The notes beneath the pieces are model-generated. The model was not told where the DNA came from. It ran no database searches and saw only the letters and a list, made by a program, of their open reading frames with translations. This document shows, one piece after another, positions 31,343 to 40,770 of a DNA stretch of 64,000 nt (position 1 is its first letter; the number at the start of each line of letters is the position of its first letter). The stretch comes from Acinetobacter sp. YWS30-1 (GTDB lineage: Bacteria; Pseudomonadota; Gammaproteobacteria; Pseudomonadales; Moraxellaceae). The stretch covers positions 2,542,001 to 2,606,000 of the forward strand of contig NZ_CP114606.1 in NCBI RefSeq assembly GCF_033558715.1, in the 5' to 3' direction. The translations under genes were made by a program, and so were the position numbers.

Positions 31343-32590
31343 ATGATCGTTGAATATTTAAAGAAGTTACCTTTTTATGAAAAACACTGGTTTCAATTTA
31401 TTTTATTTGTACTACGGCGTTTTGAGGCTGACCGTTGTCGTGAGCAGGCAGGTTCACTGACCTATACTACCCTGTTTGCTGTAGTCCCGATGCTGACCGT
31501 TTTTTTGGTTATTATCTCTTCAATCAGAGCATTGGAACCGGCACGACAACAGCTCCAACAGCTGATCTATAGTAACTTTTTACCTAAAACGACGATCGCT
31601 TTCGATAAAGCGCTCAATGCCTTCACGGAGAAGTCCAGCAATTTAACTATTATCGGTATTCTTTTCTTATTCATCACCACAGTACTGATGCTCAGTAGCA
31701 TCGAAACGGTCTTTAACCGGATCTGGCGTGTGACTGAAACCCGCGGCGGCATTATCGGTTTTATGCGTTACTGGACCATTATTTCACTCGGTCCAATTCT
31801 GCTGGGCAGCGCCTTTGTGATTTCTTCTACTTTGGCATCCATGAATATTCTCAGTAATAACTTTGCCGGTTATGAACTAGATGGTGCCTTTATTCTCTGG
31901 GTAATTTCTTTTTCTCTGACCGTACTTGGCTTTTTTATTCTGAACTGGACTATTCCCAATCGTAGTGTACCGCTCAAATCTGCTTTTATTGCCGGTCTGT
32001 TTAGTGCCATCGTATTTGAGCTATTAAAAAACCTGTTTGGCTTTTTGATGTCAAACTTTACCAGTTATGAAATTGTTTACGGAGCTTTCGCAGCTGTTCC
32101 TATTTTCCTGCTCTGGATTTATCTGTCCTGGATTATTGTATTGTTGGGCGTGGAAATCAGCTATGCCCTGACTGCATTCGAATCTGGACAGGACAATAAG
32201 CGCCATCCAATCGTCATGTTGCTGGATCTATTAGAACTGTTTTATAAAAAGCAGAAAACTGGTGAAAGTGTCAGTGAAGCCCAGGCACTAGAAGTTTTGG
32301 GACGGGATGAAATTGGACGCTGGCCTAGCTATGTCAGCATGTTTGAAAAACAGAATCTGATTAAACGTACAGATGACAATGAATATGTGCTGGTACGCGA
32401 TCTGGATCAGGTCAGCTTCTGGAATTTTTATCTACAGCTTCCTTATCCATTGCCGCGCAAACAGCATCTGACTGATGTGCATACTGATGATCTCTGGATG
32501 CAAAAGTTCTCACCTAAACTGAATGAAACTGATCAGTTTCTGGAAGAAAAGCTCAGTTTTCCATTATCAGAACTGTTCCGCAGTAAATAA
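31343..32590 (+). CDS. YihY/BrkB-family inner-membrane protein
   Basis: 415 residues. The N-terminal 280 residues carry about six hydrophobic segments and the family signature RF..DRCREQAGSLTYTTLFAVVP, as well as WR..ETRGG and FGAFAAVPIFLLWIYLSW-like segments. A cytosolic C-terminal domain of about 130 residues has a winged-helix look (SEAQALEVLGRDEIGRWPSY). The family was once called ribonuclease BN by mistake. Its true role is unknown, with transport suggested. GAAAGCGC precedes the ATG, and a terminator lies 5 bases past the stop. Confidence 0.88.
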   Translation: MIVEYLKKLPFYEKHWFQFILFVLRRFEADRCREQAGSLTYTTLFAVVPMLTVFLVIISSIRALEPARQQLQQLIYSNFLPKTTIAFDKALNAFTEKSSNLTIIGILFLFITTVLMLSSIETVFNRIWRVTETRGGIIGFMRYWTIISLGPILLGSAFVISSTLASMNILSNNFAGYELDGAFILWVISFSLTVLGFFILNWTIPNRSVPLKSAFIAGLFSAIVFELLKNLFGFLMSNFTSYEIVYGAFAAVPIFLLWIYLSWIIVLLGVEISYALTAFESGQDNKRHPIVMLLDLLELFYKKQKTGESVSEAQALEVLGRDEIGRWPSYVSMFEKQNLIKRTDDNEYVLVRDLDQVSFWNFYLQLPYPLPRKQHLTDVHTDDLWMQKFSPKLNETDQFLEEKLSFPLSELFRSK

Positions 32591-32594
32591 ATTC

Positions 32595-32616
32595 AATCCT
32601 CTCTTTTGAGAGGATT
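32595..32616 (+). terminator. Terminator after the BrkB-like gene
   Basis: Perfect 9-bp arms AATCCTCTC/GAGAGGATT, TTTT loop, followed by T5. Confidence 0.9.
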
Positions 32617-32717
32617 TTTTTAAATGAATTGGATCAATTGTCAGCAGATAATCATCCTTGCTGTCATTAAAGCTATAATCCAAAAACTAAGTGTCGTTAT
32701 TTTCATTGACCGGATTT

Positions 32718-33656
32718 TTATATAGAGGTTTGAGTCTTGATCTGAGGCTCAGGCTTCTTTAACCATCCCTGTAAACTCACCAGAATTACACCCAGCATCA
32801 CCATAAAGGTCCCGACAATAAAATTGATCTCGACATGCTCATTTAGAATTAACACGCCAAACAGCATGCCAAATACTGGGGTTAAAAAGGAAAATACTCC
32901 TAAGCGTGAAGCCAGATAATGTTTCAACATCCAGAACCAGATCAGATAACTGGCAAAGGAAATCACCACAGTATGAAAAATCAGGCTGGAAATCGACAAA
33001 GTTGTCCATTGAATACTGGCTTGTCCAGTCAAAAAGGACAAAGGCAATAACACTATGCCAGCGATCAGCAATTGATAGAATAAGGTCTGGGTTGCAGGCG
33101 CTTCAGCCAGCGAGCTCAAACGTACACTCACGGTCGTGGCTGCCCAGAACACGCCCGCCAGTAGCGCCAGAAAATCTCCCCATAAGGCATGAGATTGTAA
33201 AGCAGATCCTGTCTGCGGGCGCAGCAGGAAACTCACCACAATACCACTAAAGGCAAGAAAAATTCCTCCCCATTGCACATGAGACAAATGTTCCGCCGGC
33301 AGTTTCCAGTGCAAGCCCAAAGCCACAAAAATTGGTGCAGTATAGAGCAAGACAATGGTATGCGAAGCTGAGGTATAACGCAGCGCCTCACCCACCAGAT
33401 AAAATTCAGCGGCAAACAGCACACCCACCAGTAAACCTGCAGATAAGTATCGTGCACTCCAAAGCTGGCGGCGTACACTCTGCTGAATTAAAGGATAAAC
33501 CATAAGTGCAGATAAGGCTGAACGTAATGCAATTTGCATCAGGGCAGAAATATCACTGGCCGCCCATTTCAATACGACCTGCTGTAAACCCCACAACATA
33601 CATAGTACAAACATAATGGCAGATGCTTTGACATCCAGTGCCTGACGATGATTCAA
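32718..33656 (-). CDS. EamA/DMT-family transporter
   Basis: 312 residues with ten predicted membrane helices in two EamA repeats (about 15-145 and 165-300). FVLCMLWGLQQVVLKW opens the first and a conserved Pro/Gly-rich turn (LLYTAPIFVALG) falls in the first repeat. DMT proteins export amino acids, nucleobases or metabolites; the substrate cannot be inferred. Single gene. The 260 bases upstream of it (33657-33880) hold no gene that I can support. Confidence 0.85.
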   Translation of the reverse strand: MNHRQALDVKASAIMFVLCMLWGLQQVVLKWAASDISALMQIALRSALSALMVYPLIQQSVRRQLWSARYLSAGLLVGVLFAAEFYLVGEALRYTSASHTIVLLYTAPIFVALGLHWKLPAEHLSHVQWGGIFLAFSGIVVSFLLRPQTGSALQSHALWGDFLALLAGVFWAATTVSVRLSSLAEAPATQTLFYQLLIAGIVLLPLSFLTGQASIQWTTLSISSLIFHTVVISFASYLIWFWMLKHYLASRLGVFSFLTPVFGMLFGVLILNEHVEINFIVGTFMVMLGVILVSLQGWLKKPEPQIKTQTSI

Positions 33657-33880
33657 AAAATATAGTCCTGTTCTTGATTGGAGTCGCTACACAATAAAAT
33701 TTTCAGAAGTAGAAGATATAACATCAAAATAGACACACGATGAGGTGATTCAGGCAAAAAGAGTGATGCATAAAAAACGATTTAGACGCTATCCAATTTA
33801 TATCTAGAAACTGAATGGCAACCGTGCCTGATCAGTCTGATAAATCATCCCTTGCTCATTACACTTTTCTAAACAAAATA

Positions 33881-33900
33881 AAGGAGCCCTTCGGCTCCTT
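33881..33900 (-). terminator. Terminator after the FAH-family gene
   Basis: Perfect 8-bp arms AAGGAGCC/GGCTCCTT, 4-base loop; on the minus strand it is followed by TATTTTGTTT. Confidence 0.8.
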
Positions 33901-33918
33901 GATCTCAAAAATCCGGTC

Positions 33919-34560
33919 TTACTTTACAAATGTCGTCCAGACATAATCCTGATTTTGGCCTTTTAGGGTCATTTTCAATTGATCACCCGATTGTAAGGCT
34001 GCCACTCCTGCTGGTGTACCGGTCATCACTACATCACCTTCTTCCAGTGTAAATACTTGACTAATGTCTGCCAATAAAGTTGCAATATCAAAAATCAATA
34101 AAGCTGTATCGCCTTTTTGACGCAGCTCATCATTGATCTCCAGCGTATAGTGCACATCTTTCCAGTCAGCAATCACATCACCTACTGGCACCCAGTCTGC
34201 GAGTATACAAGAACCATCAAAAGCTTTGGCCCGTTCCCAAGGTTGACCTTTTTTTTTCAGATCATCCTGCAGATCACGTAAGGTCAGATCCAGACCTAAA
34301 GTCACAGCACCAATTGCCTGCAAAACTTTGGCAGGATCATTTTCCTTGCTTAAGGTACGGTCAATACGCAAACTTAGTTCACACTCATAATGACAGTTGC
34401 CCCAGTCCGGATTCCATTCAATACCAGCATCCAGTGATGTCAAAGCACTCGGTGGCTTGATAAACAACACAGGACGATCAGGTACCGCATTTCCAAGCTC
34501 TTTGGCATGGTCAGCATAACTGCGACCGACACAAACAATTTTTGATGGGCGTGTACTCAT
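33919..34560 (-). CDS. Fumarylacetoacetate hydrolase family protein
   Basis: 213 residues. The FAH/HpaG fold with metal ligands Glu59 and Glu61 (HYECELSLRI) and a downstream Asp in LDLTLRDLQ. KAFDGSC and VVMTGTPAGV are the usual C-terminal motifs. The short form is like YcgM/FAHD1, which act as acylpyruvase or oxaloacetate decarboxylase. The true substrate is not shown. GAAAGAGA precedes the ATG at 34560. It lies 26 bases after the YcxB-like gene on the same strand and ends at its own terminator. Confidence 0.88.
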   Translation of the reverse strand: MSTRPSKIVCVGRSYADHAKELGNAVPDRPVLFIKPPSALTSLDAGIEWNPDWGNCHYECELSLRIDRTLSKENDPAKVLQAIGAVTLGLDLTLRDLQDDLKKKGQPWERAKAFDGSCILADWVPVGDVIADWKDVHYTLEINDELRQKGDTALLIFDIATLLADISQVFTLEEGDVVMTGTPAGVAALQSGDQLKMTLKGQNQDYVWTTFVK

Positions 34561-34586
34561 GATCTCTTTCCTGTTCTTGATCTGTC

Positions 34587-35084
34587 TTATTTTTTGAAAG
34601 TATTTTCGAAAATGCTTTGCTCAGTACCATCTTTAAAAGCACGTTTTGGCACAATTACTACAGTACGGTTTTTCAGTTCCAGCATATAGGTCAGTTTGCC
34701 GATGGCAAAACTCTGTACTTCATTATAATGCACGACCTTGCTACGCCCGTTATTGTAAATTTCTGCATAGTCCTGAAACAGGTCAATGCCCTGTTCACTT
34801 TTCCCAAACTGGTATTTTACAAACTGGCGCTTAAACATCATCGGCAGGAACCAGTAACGCATGATGCCCTGTAGAATCAGAAAGAAGGCACCCAAAGCCA
34901 CATAATAACGACCAACCCCATTCAGGCCCATCGAAAAGCCCCAGATAATAATTCCGATGCTAACCAAAGGCGTCAGAAAGCGTGAAATCTGTTTTTTGCC
35001 AAAAGTGGCCAGGGCAAATCCATCCTGAGATTCTTCTAGAGTGAGATAATAACGGGTGGATAAAGTCGGTGCTGACTCAGTCAT
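34587..35084 (-). CDS. YcxB-like membrane protein
   Basis: 165 residues. Two adjacent membrane helices (about 36-52 and 61-78) followed by a C-terminal beta-rich cytosolic domain with the YcxB-like pattern: YNEVQSFAIGKLTYMLEL then VIVPKRAF. The family's function is unknown. It precedes the FAH-family gene and could be co-transcribed with it. The ribosome site is weak. Confidence 0.65.
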   Translation of the reverse strand: MTESAPTLSTRYYLTLEESQDGFALATFGKKQISRFLTPLVSIGIIIWGFSMGLNGVGRYYVALGAFFLILQGIMRYWFLPMMFKRQFVKYQFGKSEQGIDLFQDYAEIYNNGRSKVVHYNEVQSFAIGKLTYMLELKNRTVVIVPKRAFKDGTEQSIFENTFKK

Positions 35085-35244
35085 AGCATCACATCAAAAA
35101 TATAAAATCCTGCCCCATACTATATCAAAATATGCTTAAAACTCATGGCTTATGCTATCAATTACATAACTTTGCTTTGGAAATAACTGGATTTAGTTTT
35201 AAATAAATCATCATTAAAACAAAAAACACACAATAGGATATTGG

Positions 35245-36546
35245 ATGAAAGGATTGATCCCCTATTTGCTGATGAGTAGTACCTTATGTGCAATCTCACC
35301 GGCTTTCGCAAAAATAACGCCATGGACACCTAATCTGCCAAGCAGTCTTGATGTATTTCAAGGTAATTCTCAGCAACTGGCTGAACTCACTGGCGAGCGT
35401 ATCCTGATTTATGCGCATCCCGCCGGCAAAACCCATCTACCGACTTTTAAAACGGCTTCTAGCAGCAAATCCCAGTTTTATAGTGCGGCTGTAGTCTTGC
35501 CTGCATCCGAAGCACAAGTCGAAAAATTACTGCAACATTATCCGAATTATGTTGGCCTGTTTCCGACCCTAAAATCCGCCAAAGTGATTGAGCAGCAAGG
35601 GAGCATTCAACAAGTCAAATATCAGGTGCATATTCCTACCCCAATCCCAGTCTTAAACTTTAAAGAAACTGTGGTGATGCAGCATCATCTGGAAAATAAC
35701 AGTATCAGCACACTAATTCTGGATGCGCCAATTCCCTATGGGGCCGGAAAGCTGGAATGGTTTGCACTGAGCCCCAATAAAACCTTAGTAACGGTGACGC
35801 AATGGGGTGATCTAAACCAGCCGCAAGGTTTTCTATTTAGCAAGATTCTAAATGCCCTGCCGGAAGCCAAACTCGGCATTCCTGCTGGCACCAATGCCTT
35901 TCTGCTTGAAGCTTTACAACAGCGTTTTAAATATCCTGCTGCTACAATTTTAAATACGGCAATACCCCAAGTTCAGCTCAGCAATCAGCAAACTCAGAAA
36001 ATTGCCCAGCTTAGTCAAAAATCAGGACAACCTGTCAGCTTTATTTTGCCCAATTATCAGATCAAGGCCGGTAAAGGTTCAGAAAATCTAAGATTCAGTA
36101 CTACCTATCAATATTTCTCACATCCAACTGAGAAGCTGCAGCCTTGGTTATCGGCTCAGGCCAGCCAAAAACTCTTTCCGCGACAAATCAAAAAAGTGGA
36201 ACTGAACCCAGTCAACCCGCAAAGTATTGATGCCAACTACAAGGTATCAGTCGGCTTAGGCGTCATTCAGATTCCCTTTAATTTTAAAATGCGTTTTGAA
36301 CAGCCAAATACCTTACAAAACCAATTCTATGCTAATGGCGGAGATTTAAAATTTGTACGGGGTGGAATGAAGCTTTTGCCGCAATCTCAGGGAACGCTAT
36401 TCCAAATCACCAGTTCCATGAAAATTCATGATCAGGCGCCTTTTTTACTGAAAGCCATGCGCAGCCTTCCCTATCATGACATGTTGCCGGCAGTTGGTGG
36501 TAATACCGTCTATGCCTTAAAAGTACAGCAGAAATTAAAATCTTAA
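35245..36546 (+). CDS. Periplasmic protein, possibly two START-like domains
   Basis: 433 residues with a signal peptide (MKGLIPYLLMSSTLCAISPAFA, cut after about 22). Residues 70-225 read like a START/SRPBCC lipid-binding domain: AAVVLPASEAQVEKLLQHYPNY near the start, then GLFPTLKSAKVIE and alternating strands. A second weaker copy seems to follow at about 285-430 (SAQASQKLFPRQIKKVEL). This would be a tandem hydrophobic-ligand-binding protein of the periplasm. The assignment is from pattern only. TAGGAT lies upstream of the ATG. A terminator shared with the tRNA gene follows. Confidence 0.55.
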   Translation: MKGLIPYLLMSSTLCAISPAFAKITPWTPNLPSSLDVFQGNSQQLAELTGERILIYAHPAGKTHLPTFKTASSSKSQFYSAAVVLPASEAQVEKLLQHYPNYVGLFPTLKSAKVIEQQGSIQQVKYQVHIPTPIPVLNFKETVVMQHHLENNSISTLILDAPIPYGAGKLEWFALSPNKTLVTVTQWGDLNQPQGFLFSKILNALPEAKLGIPAGTNAFLLEALQQRFKYPAATILNTAIPQVQLSNQQTQKIAQLSQKSGQPVSFILPNYQIKAGKGSENLRFSTTYQYFSHPTEKLQPWLSAQASQKLFPRQIKKVELNPVNPQSIDANYKVSVGLGVIQIPFNFKMRFEQPNTLQNQFYANGGDLKFVRGGMKLLPQSQGTLFQITSSMKIHDQAPFLLKAMRSLPYHDMLPAVGGNTVYALKVQQKLKS

Positions 36547-36604
36547 GTTCATGTCTAATTATTGGTTTTTTATATGAAAAATTAAAAACTAAAGACGTAA
36601 AAAA

Positions 36605-36622
36605 ACCGCATCAATGTGCGGT
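36605..36622. terminator. Terminator between the START-like gene and tRNA-Arg copy 1
   Basis: Arms ACCGCA/TGCGGT with A/T extension (AAAAAACCGCA, TGCGGTTTTTT). It is A-rich on one side and T-rich on the other, so it can end both convergent units. Confidence 0.85.
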
Positions 36623-36646
36623 TTTTTCAGAATTCTTTATCAAGAT

Positions 36647-36723
36647 TGGTGCGCTCAGAGAGATTCGAACTCCCGACCCCTTAGTTCGTAGCCAAGTGCT
36701 CTATCCAGCTGAGCTATGAGCGC
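36647..36723 (-). tRNA. tRNA-Arg (anticodon ACG), copy 1
   Basis: 77 bases with encoded CCA. Acceptor stem GCGCTCA/TGAGCGC and anticodon loop CTACGAA. It is identical to copies 2 and 3. It has its own promoter (36742-36769) and terminator (36605). Confidence 0.95.
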
Positions 36724-36741
36724 GACGTCTTGATGGGGTGC

Positions 36742-36769
36742 ATTATATAGAGTTTTCAGCACTTGTTAA
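36742..36769 (-). promoter_or_regulatory. Promoter of tRNA-Arg copy 1
   Basis: Minus-strand TTAACA (36764-36769) and TATAAT (36742-36747) with a 16-base spacer, 18 bases before the tRNA. Confidence 0.7.
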
Positions 36770-36955
36770 GTGTTTTTTAATAAAATTATAACCGAACGTA
36801 CAGTAATTAAACGATACTACAATATTTCAGTTTTTTTGATGAAAATTCCTGCGAATTTAGAGTTAAAATCAATAACCCAGACTTGGCAAAATTTCAGGAT
36901 TAGCTAAATTAATCTTTCAGTTACCTCATATTCATTTGCTCACAGCCTAATAGAG

Positions 36956-37560
36956 CTATTCCCCAACCAGGCCAGTTTTAGCCTCGCCTACCCGCTGATA
37001 ACAGCTCAATACCACGCCATTTGAAGTCACTTGATGATCTGTCACTGCAAATGCTGCTGGCATAGAGTCTTCAGCAAATAGACGTTTTCCTTTGCTCAAT
37101 ATTATAGGAAAGGTCATTAAATAGAGTTCATCCACAAGATCATGTTTAAAAAGCGCCTGTACCACTGCAGCACTGCCATACACCCGAATATTTCCCTCCC
37201 CTGAAGCCTTCAGGTTAATGATCTCATCAATACTTTTAGAAAGATCGTATTTTGCCAGTCCGAGTGATCCAAACTGGTGGATAGCACATATTTATTTACT
37301 TCATTAATTCCTGGCCAGTCTTCAGCATGCTTCGGCCAGTAAGGCTCAAAAATCTGAAAGGTATTCTTACCAATCAGAATATCGGTAGACTGCATCCATT
37401 TTTGCATGATGCGATCAAATGCTGCATCGGGTTCAGCACTAAAATACGGCGCCACCCAGCCACCATATTGAAAGCCACCAGATGTATCTTCTTCCGGACC
37501 GCCGGGTGCCTGCATTACACCGTCTAGAGTCAGAAATTCCTGGACAATAATTTTTCTCAT
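36956..37560 (-). pseudogene. Dihydrofolate reductase-like (RibD C-terminal) gene with a frameshift
   Basis: Two overlapping frames together make one protein of about 201 residues. The first part (from ATG 37560, MRKIIVQEFLTLDGVMQAPGG, then WPKHAEDWPGINEVNKYVLS) and the second part (IRVYGSAAVVQALF...DELYLMTFPIILSKGKRLF) are consecutive halves of a bacterial DHFR/RibD C-terminal-domain protein. The break is in an A run on the minus strand (TTTT at 37234-37237 on the plus strand). One more A would join the frames without a stop in between. A sequencing error cannot be excluded. Members of this family reduce unknown pterin- or flavin-like substrates. It lies between two identical tRNA-Arg genes. 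Confidence 0.75.
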
Positions 37561-37647
37561 CACAATGCCCTTATTTTTATTGAGTCATCTAGGATTTATT
37601 TTTAGCATGTGATTCAGGCGGATTCTGTAAATTTTAGGCACAAAAAA

Positions 37648-37664
37648 ACCGCAACATGTGCGGT
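37648..37664 (-). terminator. Terminator after tRNA-Arg copy 2
   Basis: Arms ACCGCA/TGCGGT with a 5-base loop; seven T follow on the minus strand. It closely resembles the terminator after copy 1. Confidence 0.75.
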
Positions 37665-37677
37665 TCATTGTTCAAGT

Positions 37678-37754
37678 TGGTGCGCTCAGAGAGATTCGAA
37701 CTCCCGACCCCTTAGTTCGTAGCCAAGTGCTCTATCCAGCTGAGCTATGAGCGC
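37678..37754 (-). tRNA. tRNA-Arg (anticodon ACG), copy 2
   Basis: 77 bases, identical to copies 1 and 3, with encoded CCA. Last gene of the Ser-Arg-Arg transcript. Confidence 0.95.
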
Positions 37755-37803
37755 GTAACTTGTGTCGTCTTTATTAGACTGCGTTATTTTCCGGTTTACT
37801 TAT

Positions 37804-37880
37804 TGGTGCGCTCAGAGAGATTCGAACTCCCGACCCCTTAGTTCGTAGCCAAGTGCTCTATCCAGCTGAGCTATGAGCGC
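37804..37880 (-). tRNA. tRNA-Arg (anticodon ACG), copy 3
   Basis: 77 bases, identical to the other two, with encoded CCA. It lies 13 bases after tRNA-Ser and 49 bases before copy 2. Confidence 0.95.
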
Positions 37881-37893
37881 GACATAAGTAAAG

Positions 37894-37983
37894 TGGCGGT
37901 GAGAGAGGGATTCGAACCCTCGATACAGTTACCCGTATGCGTCCTTAGCAGGGACGTGGTTTCAGCCACTCACCCATCTCACC
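37894..37983 (-). tRNA. tRNA-Ser (anticodon GCT)
   Basis: 90 bases with the long variable arm of class II tRNAs, acceptor stem GGTGAGA, anticodon loop CTGCTAA, discriminator G and encoded CCA. First gene of the tRNA cluster. Confidence 0.95.
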
Positions 37984-37996
37984 GTAACGTGCCGCC

Positions 37997-38025
37997 ATAA
38001 TACAAATTTCGGCATAGCACTGCAA
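37997..38025 (-). promoter_or_regulatory. Promoter of the tRNA-Ser/Arg cluster
   Basis: Minus-strand TTGCAG (38020-38025) and TATTAT (37997-38002), 17 bases apart, 13 bases before tRNA-Ser. The rest of the spacer up to rnr (38026-38244) shows no gene. Confidence 0.7.
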
Positions 38026-38244
38026 GCACAGCTTGAAAAAAAACTGCATATTTTTGCTTGTTTAAATACTTTTTAAACAATTTCCCTATTTTTAGTCATT
38101 TAAGTCCTGAAAAAACCCGATAAATTTCCAGTTATCTAAAATTAGCCAAAAATCGAAAACTTAAACAGATTATTGCAATCATTTACGTGCAGTCTGCACT
38201 GACATGACTTATGCTAAACCTATCTCCAAGGACACTTTAAAGAT

Positions 38245-40692
38245 ATGATGAAAAATTGGGTCGATCCTGAAGCAAAAGCTGAAGCCGAACGTTATGACAA
38301 CCCTATTCCAAGCCGTACCCTGATTCTCGAAACTATAGAAGAAAAAACTGCCCTGTCCCATGCCGACCTGGTGGAATATTTTGAAATTGCCGATCAAAAA
38401 AGTATTGATGCCCTGAGCCATCGTCTGATTGCGATGGTACGTGACGGGCAATTAATGAAAGACGGTTACAAGTTCCAGATCGCGGCGGAACAGCCTGAGC
38501 ATGAAGCAACGGTATATATCAACTCCAAGGGAAGCGGTACAGCCAATATTTCAGGTGAAGATGACCTGCTCTTACCTGAGCGTGAATTGCGTCAGGTCTT
38601 TAACGGTGACCGTGTTAAAGTCCGTCAGACCTCAGTAGATCGCAAAGGTAAGGCCTGGGGCTTTATTACCGAGGTTTTGCAGCATCGTGTCAAACAGATC
38701 ATCGGGAAAGTGTCTGAATATGAAGGCGAATACTTTGTTCAGCCAGCTAATCCAAATGCACATCAGCCAATTACTCTAGAAAAAGAGCTGATCGAGCATG
38801 CCAAGGTCAAAGTCGGCGATTCAATCCGTGTGGCAATTGATACCTACCCAACCAAAGAAGAATTTGCGACTGGCCATATTGTGCAGTCGATGGCAGATAA
38901 AGCCGATACCGAAATCATCATTCCACAGACGATTCTGGAATATGGCCTGCCATATGAATTCCCTGAAGAAGTCTTAAAAGAAGCGGAAAGTTTTAAAGAG
39001 CCCTCTACCAAAGACCGTGAAGGCCGTGTCGATCTACGTGATTTAGCGCTTGTCACCATTGACGGCGAAGATGCACGTGACTTTGATGATGCGGTTTATG
39101 CAGAAAAACGTCCGGGCGGTGGTTATCGCGTGGTCGTAGCGATTGCTGACGTGAGTCATTATGTACGTCCGGGCAAACCACTAGATGATGAAGCGCAAGA
39201 ACGTGGGACATCCGTATATTTCCCGCACTTCGTTTTACCAATGTTGCCTGAAGCACTCTCTAATGGCCTGTGTTCATTAAATCCGAATGTCGATCGCCTG
39301 TGCATGGTCTGTGACCTGAAACTGTCACGTGCTGGCCGAGTGACCGGGTATGAATTCTATCCTTCAGTCATGCATTCCAAGGCACGTCTGACCTATGATC
39401 AGGTCGCGAAGTATTTTGAAGGTGACAGTACAGCAATCACTGAAGATCGTAGTGTACGTAAATCACTAAATACCCTGTTCCAGTTGTATCAGATTCTAAA
39501 AGGCTTACGTGCTGAACGTAATGCAATGGAATTCGAAACCATTGAAACCTATATGACTTTCGATGAGCTGGGTGGTATTAATGAGATTCTGCCACGAACC
39601 CGTAATGATGCGCATAAGCTGATTGAAGAATGTATGTTGCTAGCCAACGTTGCAGCAGCTGAATATGCATTGAAAAATGAAATACCGATGCTGTACCGGG
39701 TGCATCAACCCCCTGAGTTCTCACGTATCCAGAAAGTTCGTGATTTCGTGAAACTGCTGGGTCTGCCATTCCCGGAACAGCCAACCCAAGCTGACTATCA
39801 AGCGGTGATTGAAGCGACCAAAGACCGGATTGATGCGCCAAGTATTCATGCCGTGTTATTACGTTCCATGATGCAAGCCTATTACGGTGCCGACAATGCT
39901 GGCCACTTTGGTCTGGCCTATGAAGCGTATACACACTTCACCTCTCCAATTCGCCGTTATCCGGATCTGTTATTACATCGTGCTATCAAAGCTCATTTGA
40001 GTAAAAAGCCATATCCAATTTCAGGTGCATCTTTAGATGATGCCGGTGAGCATTTCTCAGCGACAGAACGCCGTGCTGATGAAGCCTCCCGCTCTGTAAC
40101 GACCTGGCTGAAATGTCACTATATGCAGCAACATCTTGGTGAAGAGTTTGTTGGCATTATCAGTGCAACGGCTGAATTTGGTTTGTTTGTCACGCTGAAA
40201 GACCTCTATGTCGATGGTATGGTACATGTGAGCCAGTTGGGCGATGACTTCTTTGTCTTTGATCAAAGCAGCCAGAGTCTGGTCGGCCAGAACCGTGGTC
40301 AAATCTTCAGTCTGGGCGATGAAGTCAAGATCAAGGTCGCTGGAGTCAATCTGGAAGAACGCAAAATTGATTTTGAACTGATCCAGCAACTGACTCATGC
40401 GGGTCGTCCAATTCGCGCCCGTGCTCCACGTGTCGCAGAAAAAAAACCTGCACCACGTCCGGAAGCAAAAGAGGAAGTCTTCAATAATCATGAGCGTGCG
40501 CAAAAAGCCCAGCCCAGTGATGATGGAGAACAGCCCATACGACGCAAAAAAGACAAATCCAAGCCCAGTTCCTACAGCAAAAAGCCTGCTAAAAAATCTG
40601 CAGGAAAGTCTGAAGCAAAGGCTAAAGATAAAGTAAAGAAAAAAGCCAAGATCAAAAAGAAAAAGTCGAATGCAAAAGCCAAGACTGAATAA
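38245..40692 (+). CDS. rnr: Ribonuclease R
   Basis: 815 residues. A 3'-5' exoribonuclease that degrades structured RNA and takes part in rRNA/tmRNA quality control. Domains in order: winged helix (about 20-75), cold-shock domains (about 85-210), RNB catalytic domain with DGEDARDFDDAV (273-284, the magnesium aspartates), S1 domain (about 640-725), and a Lys/Ala/Glu-rich basic tail of some 85 residues. AAGGACA precedes the start, where ATG ATG leaves the first codon ambiguous. Single gene with its own terminator. Confidence 0.95.
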   Translation: MMKNWVDPEAKAEAERYDNPIPSRTLILETIEEKTALSHADLVEYFEIADQKSIDALSHRLIAMVRDGQLMKDGYKFQIAAEQPEHEATVYINSKGSGTANISGEDDLLLPERELRQVFNGDRVKVRQTSVDRKGKAWGFITEVLQHRVKQIIGKVSEYEGEYFVQPANPNAHQPITLEKELIEHAKVKVGDSIRVAIDTYPTKEEFATGHIVQSMADKADTEIIIPQTILEYGLPYEFPEEVLKEAESFKEPSTKDREGRVDLRDLALVTIDGEDARDFDDAVYAEKRPGGGYRVVVAIADVSHYVRPGKPLDDEAQERGTSVYFPHFVLPMLPEALSNGLCSLNPNVDRLCMVCDLKLSRAGRVTGYEFYPSVMHSKARLTYDQVAKYFEGDSTAITEDRSVRKSLNTLFQLYQILKGLRAERNAMEFETIETYMTFDELGGINEILPRTRNDAHKLIEECMLLANVAAAEYALKNEIPMLYRVHQPPEFSRIQKVRDFVKLLGLPFPEQPTQADYQAVIEATKDRIDAPSIHAVLLRSMMQAYYGADNAGHFGLAYEAYTHFTSPIRRYPDLLLHRAIKAHLSKKPYPISGASLDDAGEHFSATERRADEASRSVTTWLKCHYMQQHLGEEFVGIISATAEFGLFVTLKDLYVDGMVHVSQLGDDFFVFDQSSQSLVGQNRGQIFSLGDEVKIKVAGVNLEERKIDFELIQQLTHAGRPIRARAPRVAEKKPAPRPEAKEEVFNNHERAQKAQPSDDGEQPIRRKKDKSKPSSYSKKPAKKSAGKSEAKAKDKVKKKAKIKKKKSNAKAKTE

Positions 40693-40710
40693 TTTCTGAT
40701 GATCATAAAA

Positions 40711-40728
40711 AGAGCGCTACGGCGCTCT
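40711..40728 (+). terminator. Terminator after rnr
   Basis: Arms AGAGCGC/GCGCTCT, 4-base loop, A-run before and T-run after. Confidence 0.88.
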
Positions 40729-40770
40729 TTTTATTTTATAATTCGGTTAAATAAAGATTAAAAAAATATC

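Noticed and set aside
33657..33880. A small gene between the DMT and FAH-family genes
   Set aside because: Only frames of fewer than about 20 codons with no ribosome site are present.
36605..37983. A genomic island integrated at tRNA-Arg
   Set aside because: No integrase, transposase or att-like short repeat is visible between the copies; only one broken chromosomal-type gene is present.
39578..40503. Minus-strand frames of 118 and 148 codons within rnr
   Set aside because: They are shadows of a well-supported gene; the products have no recognisable features.
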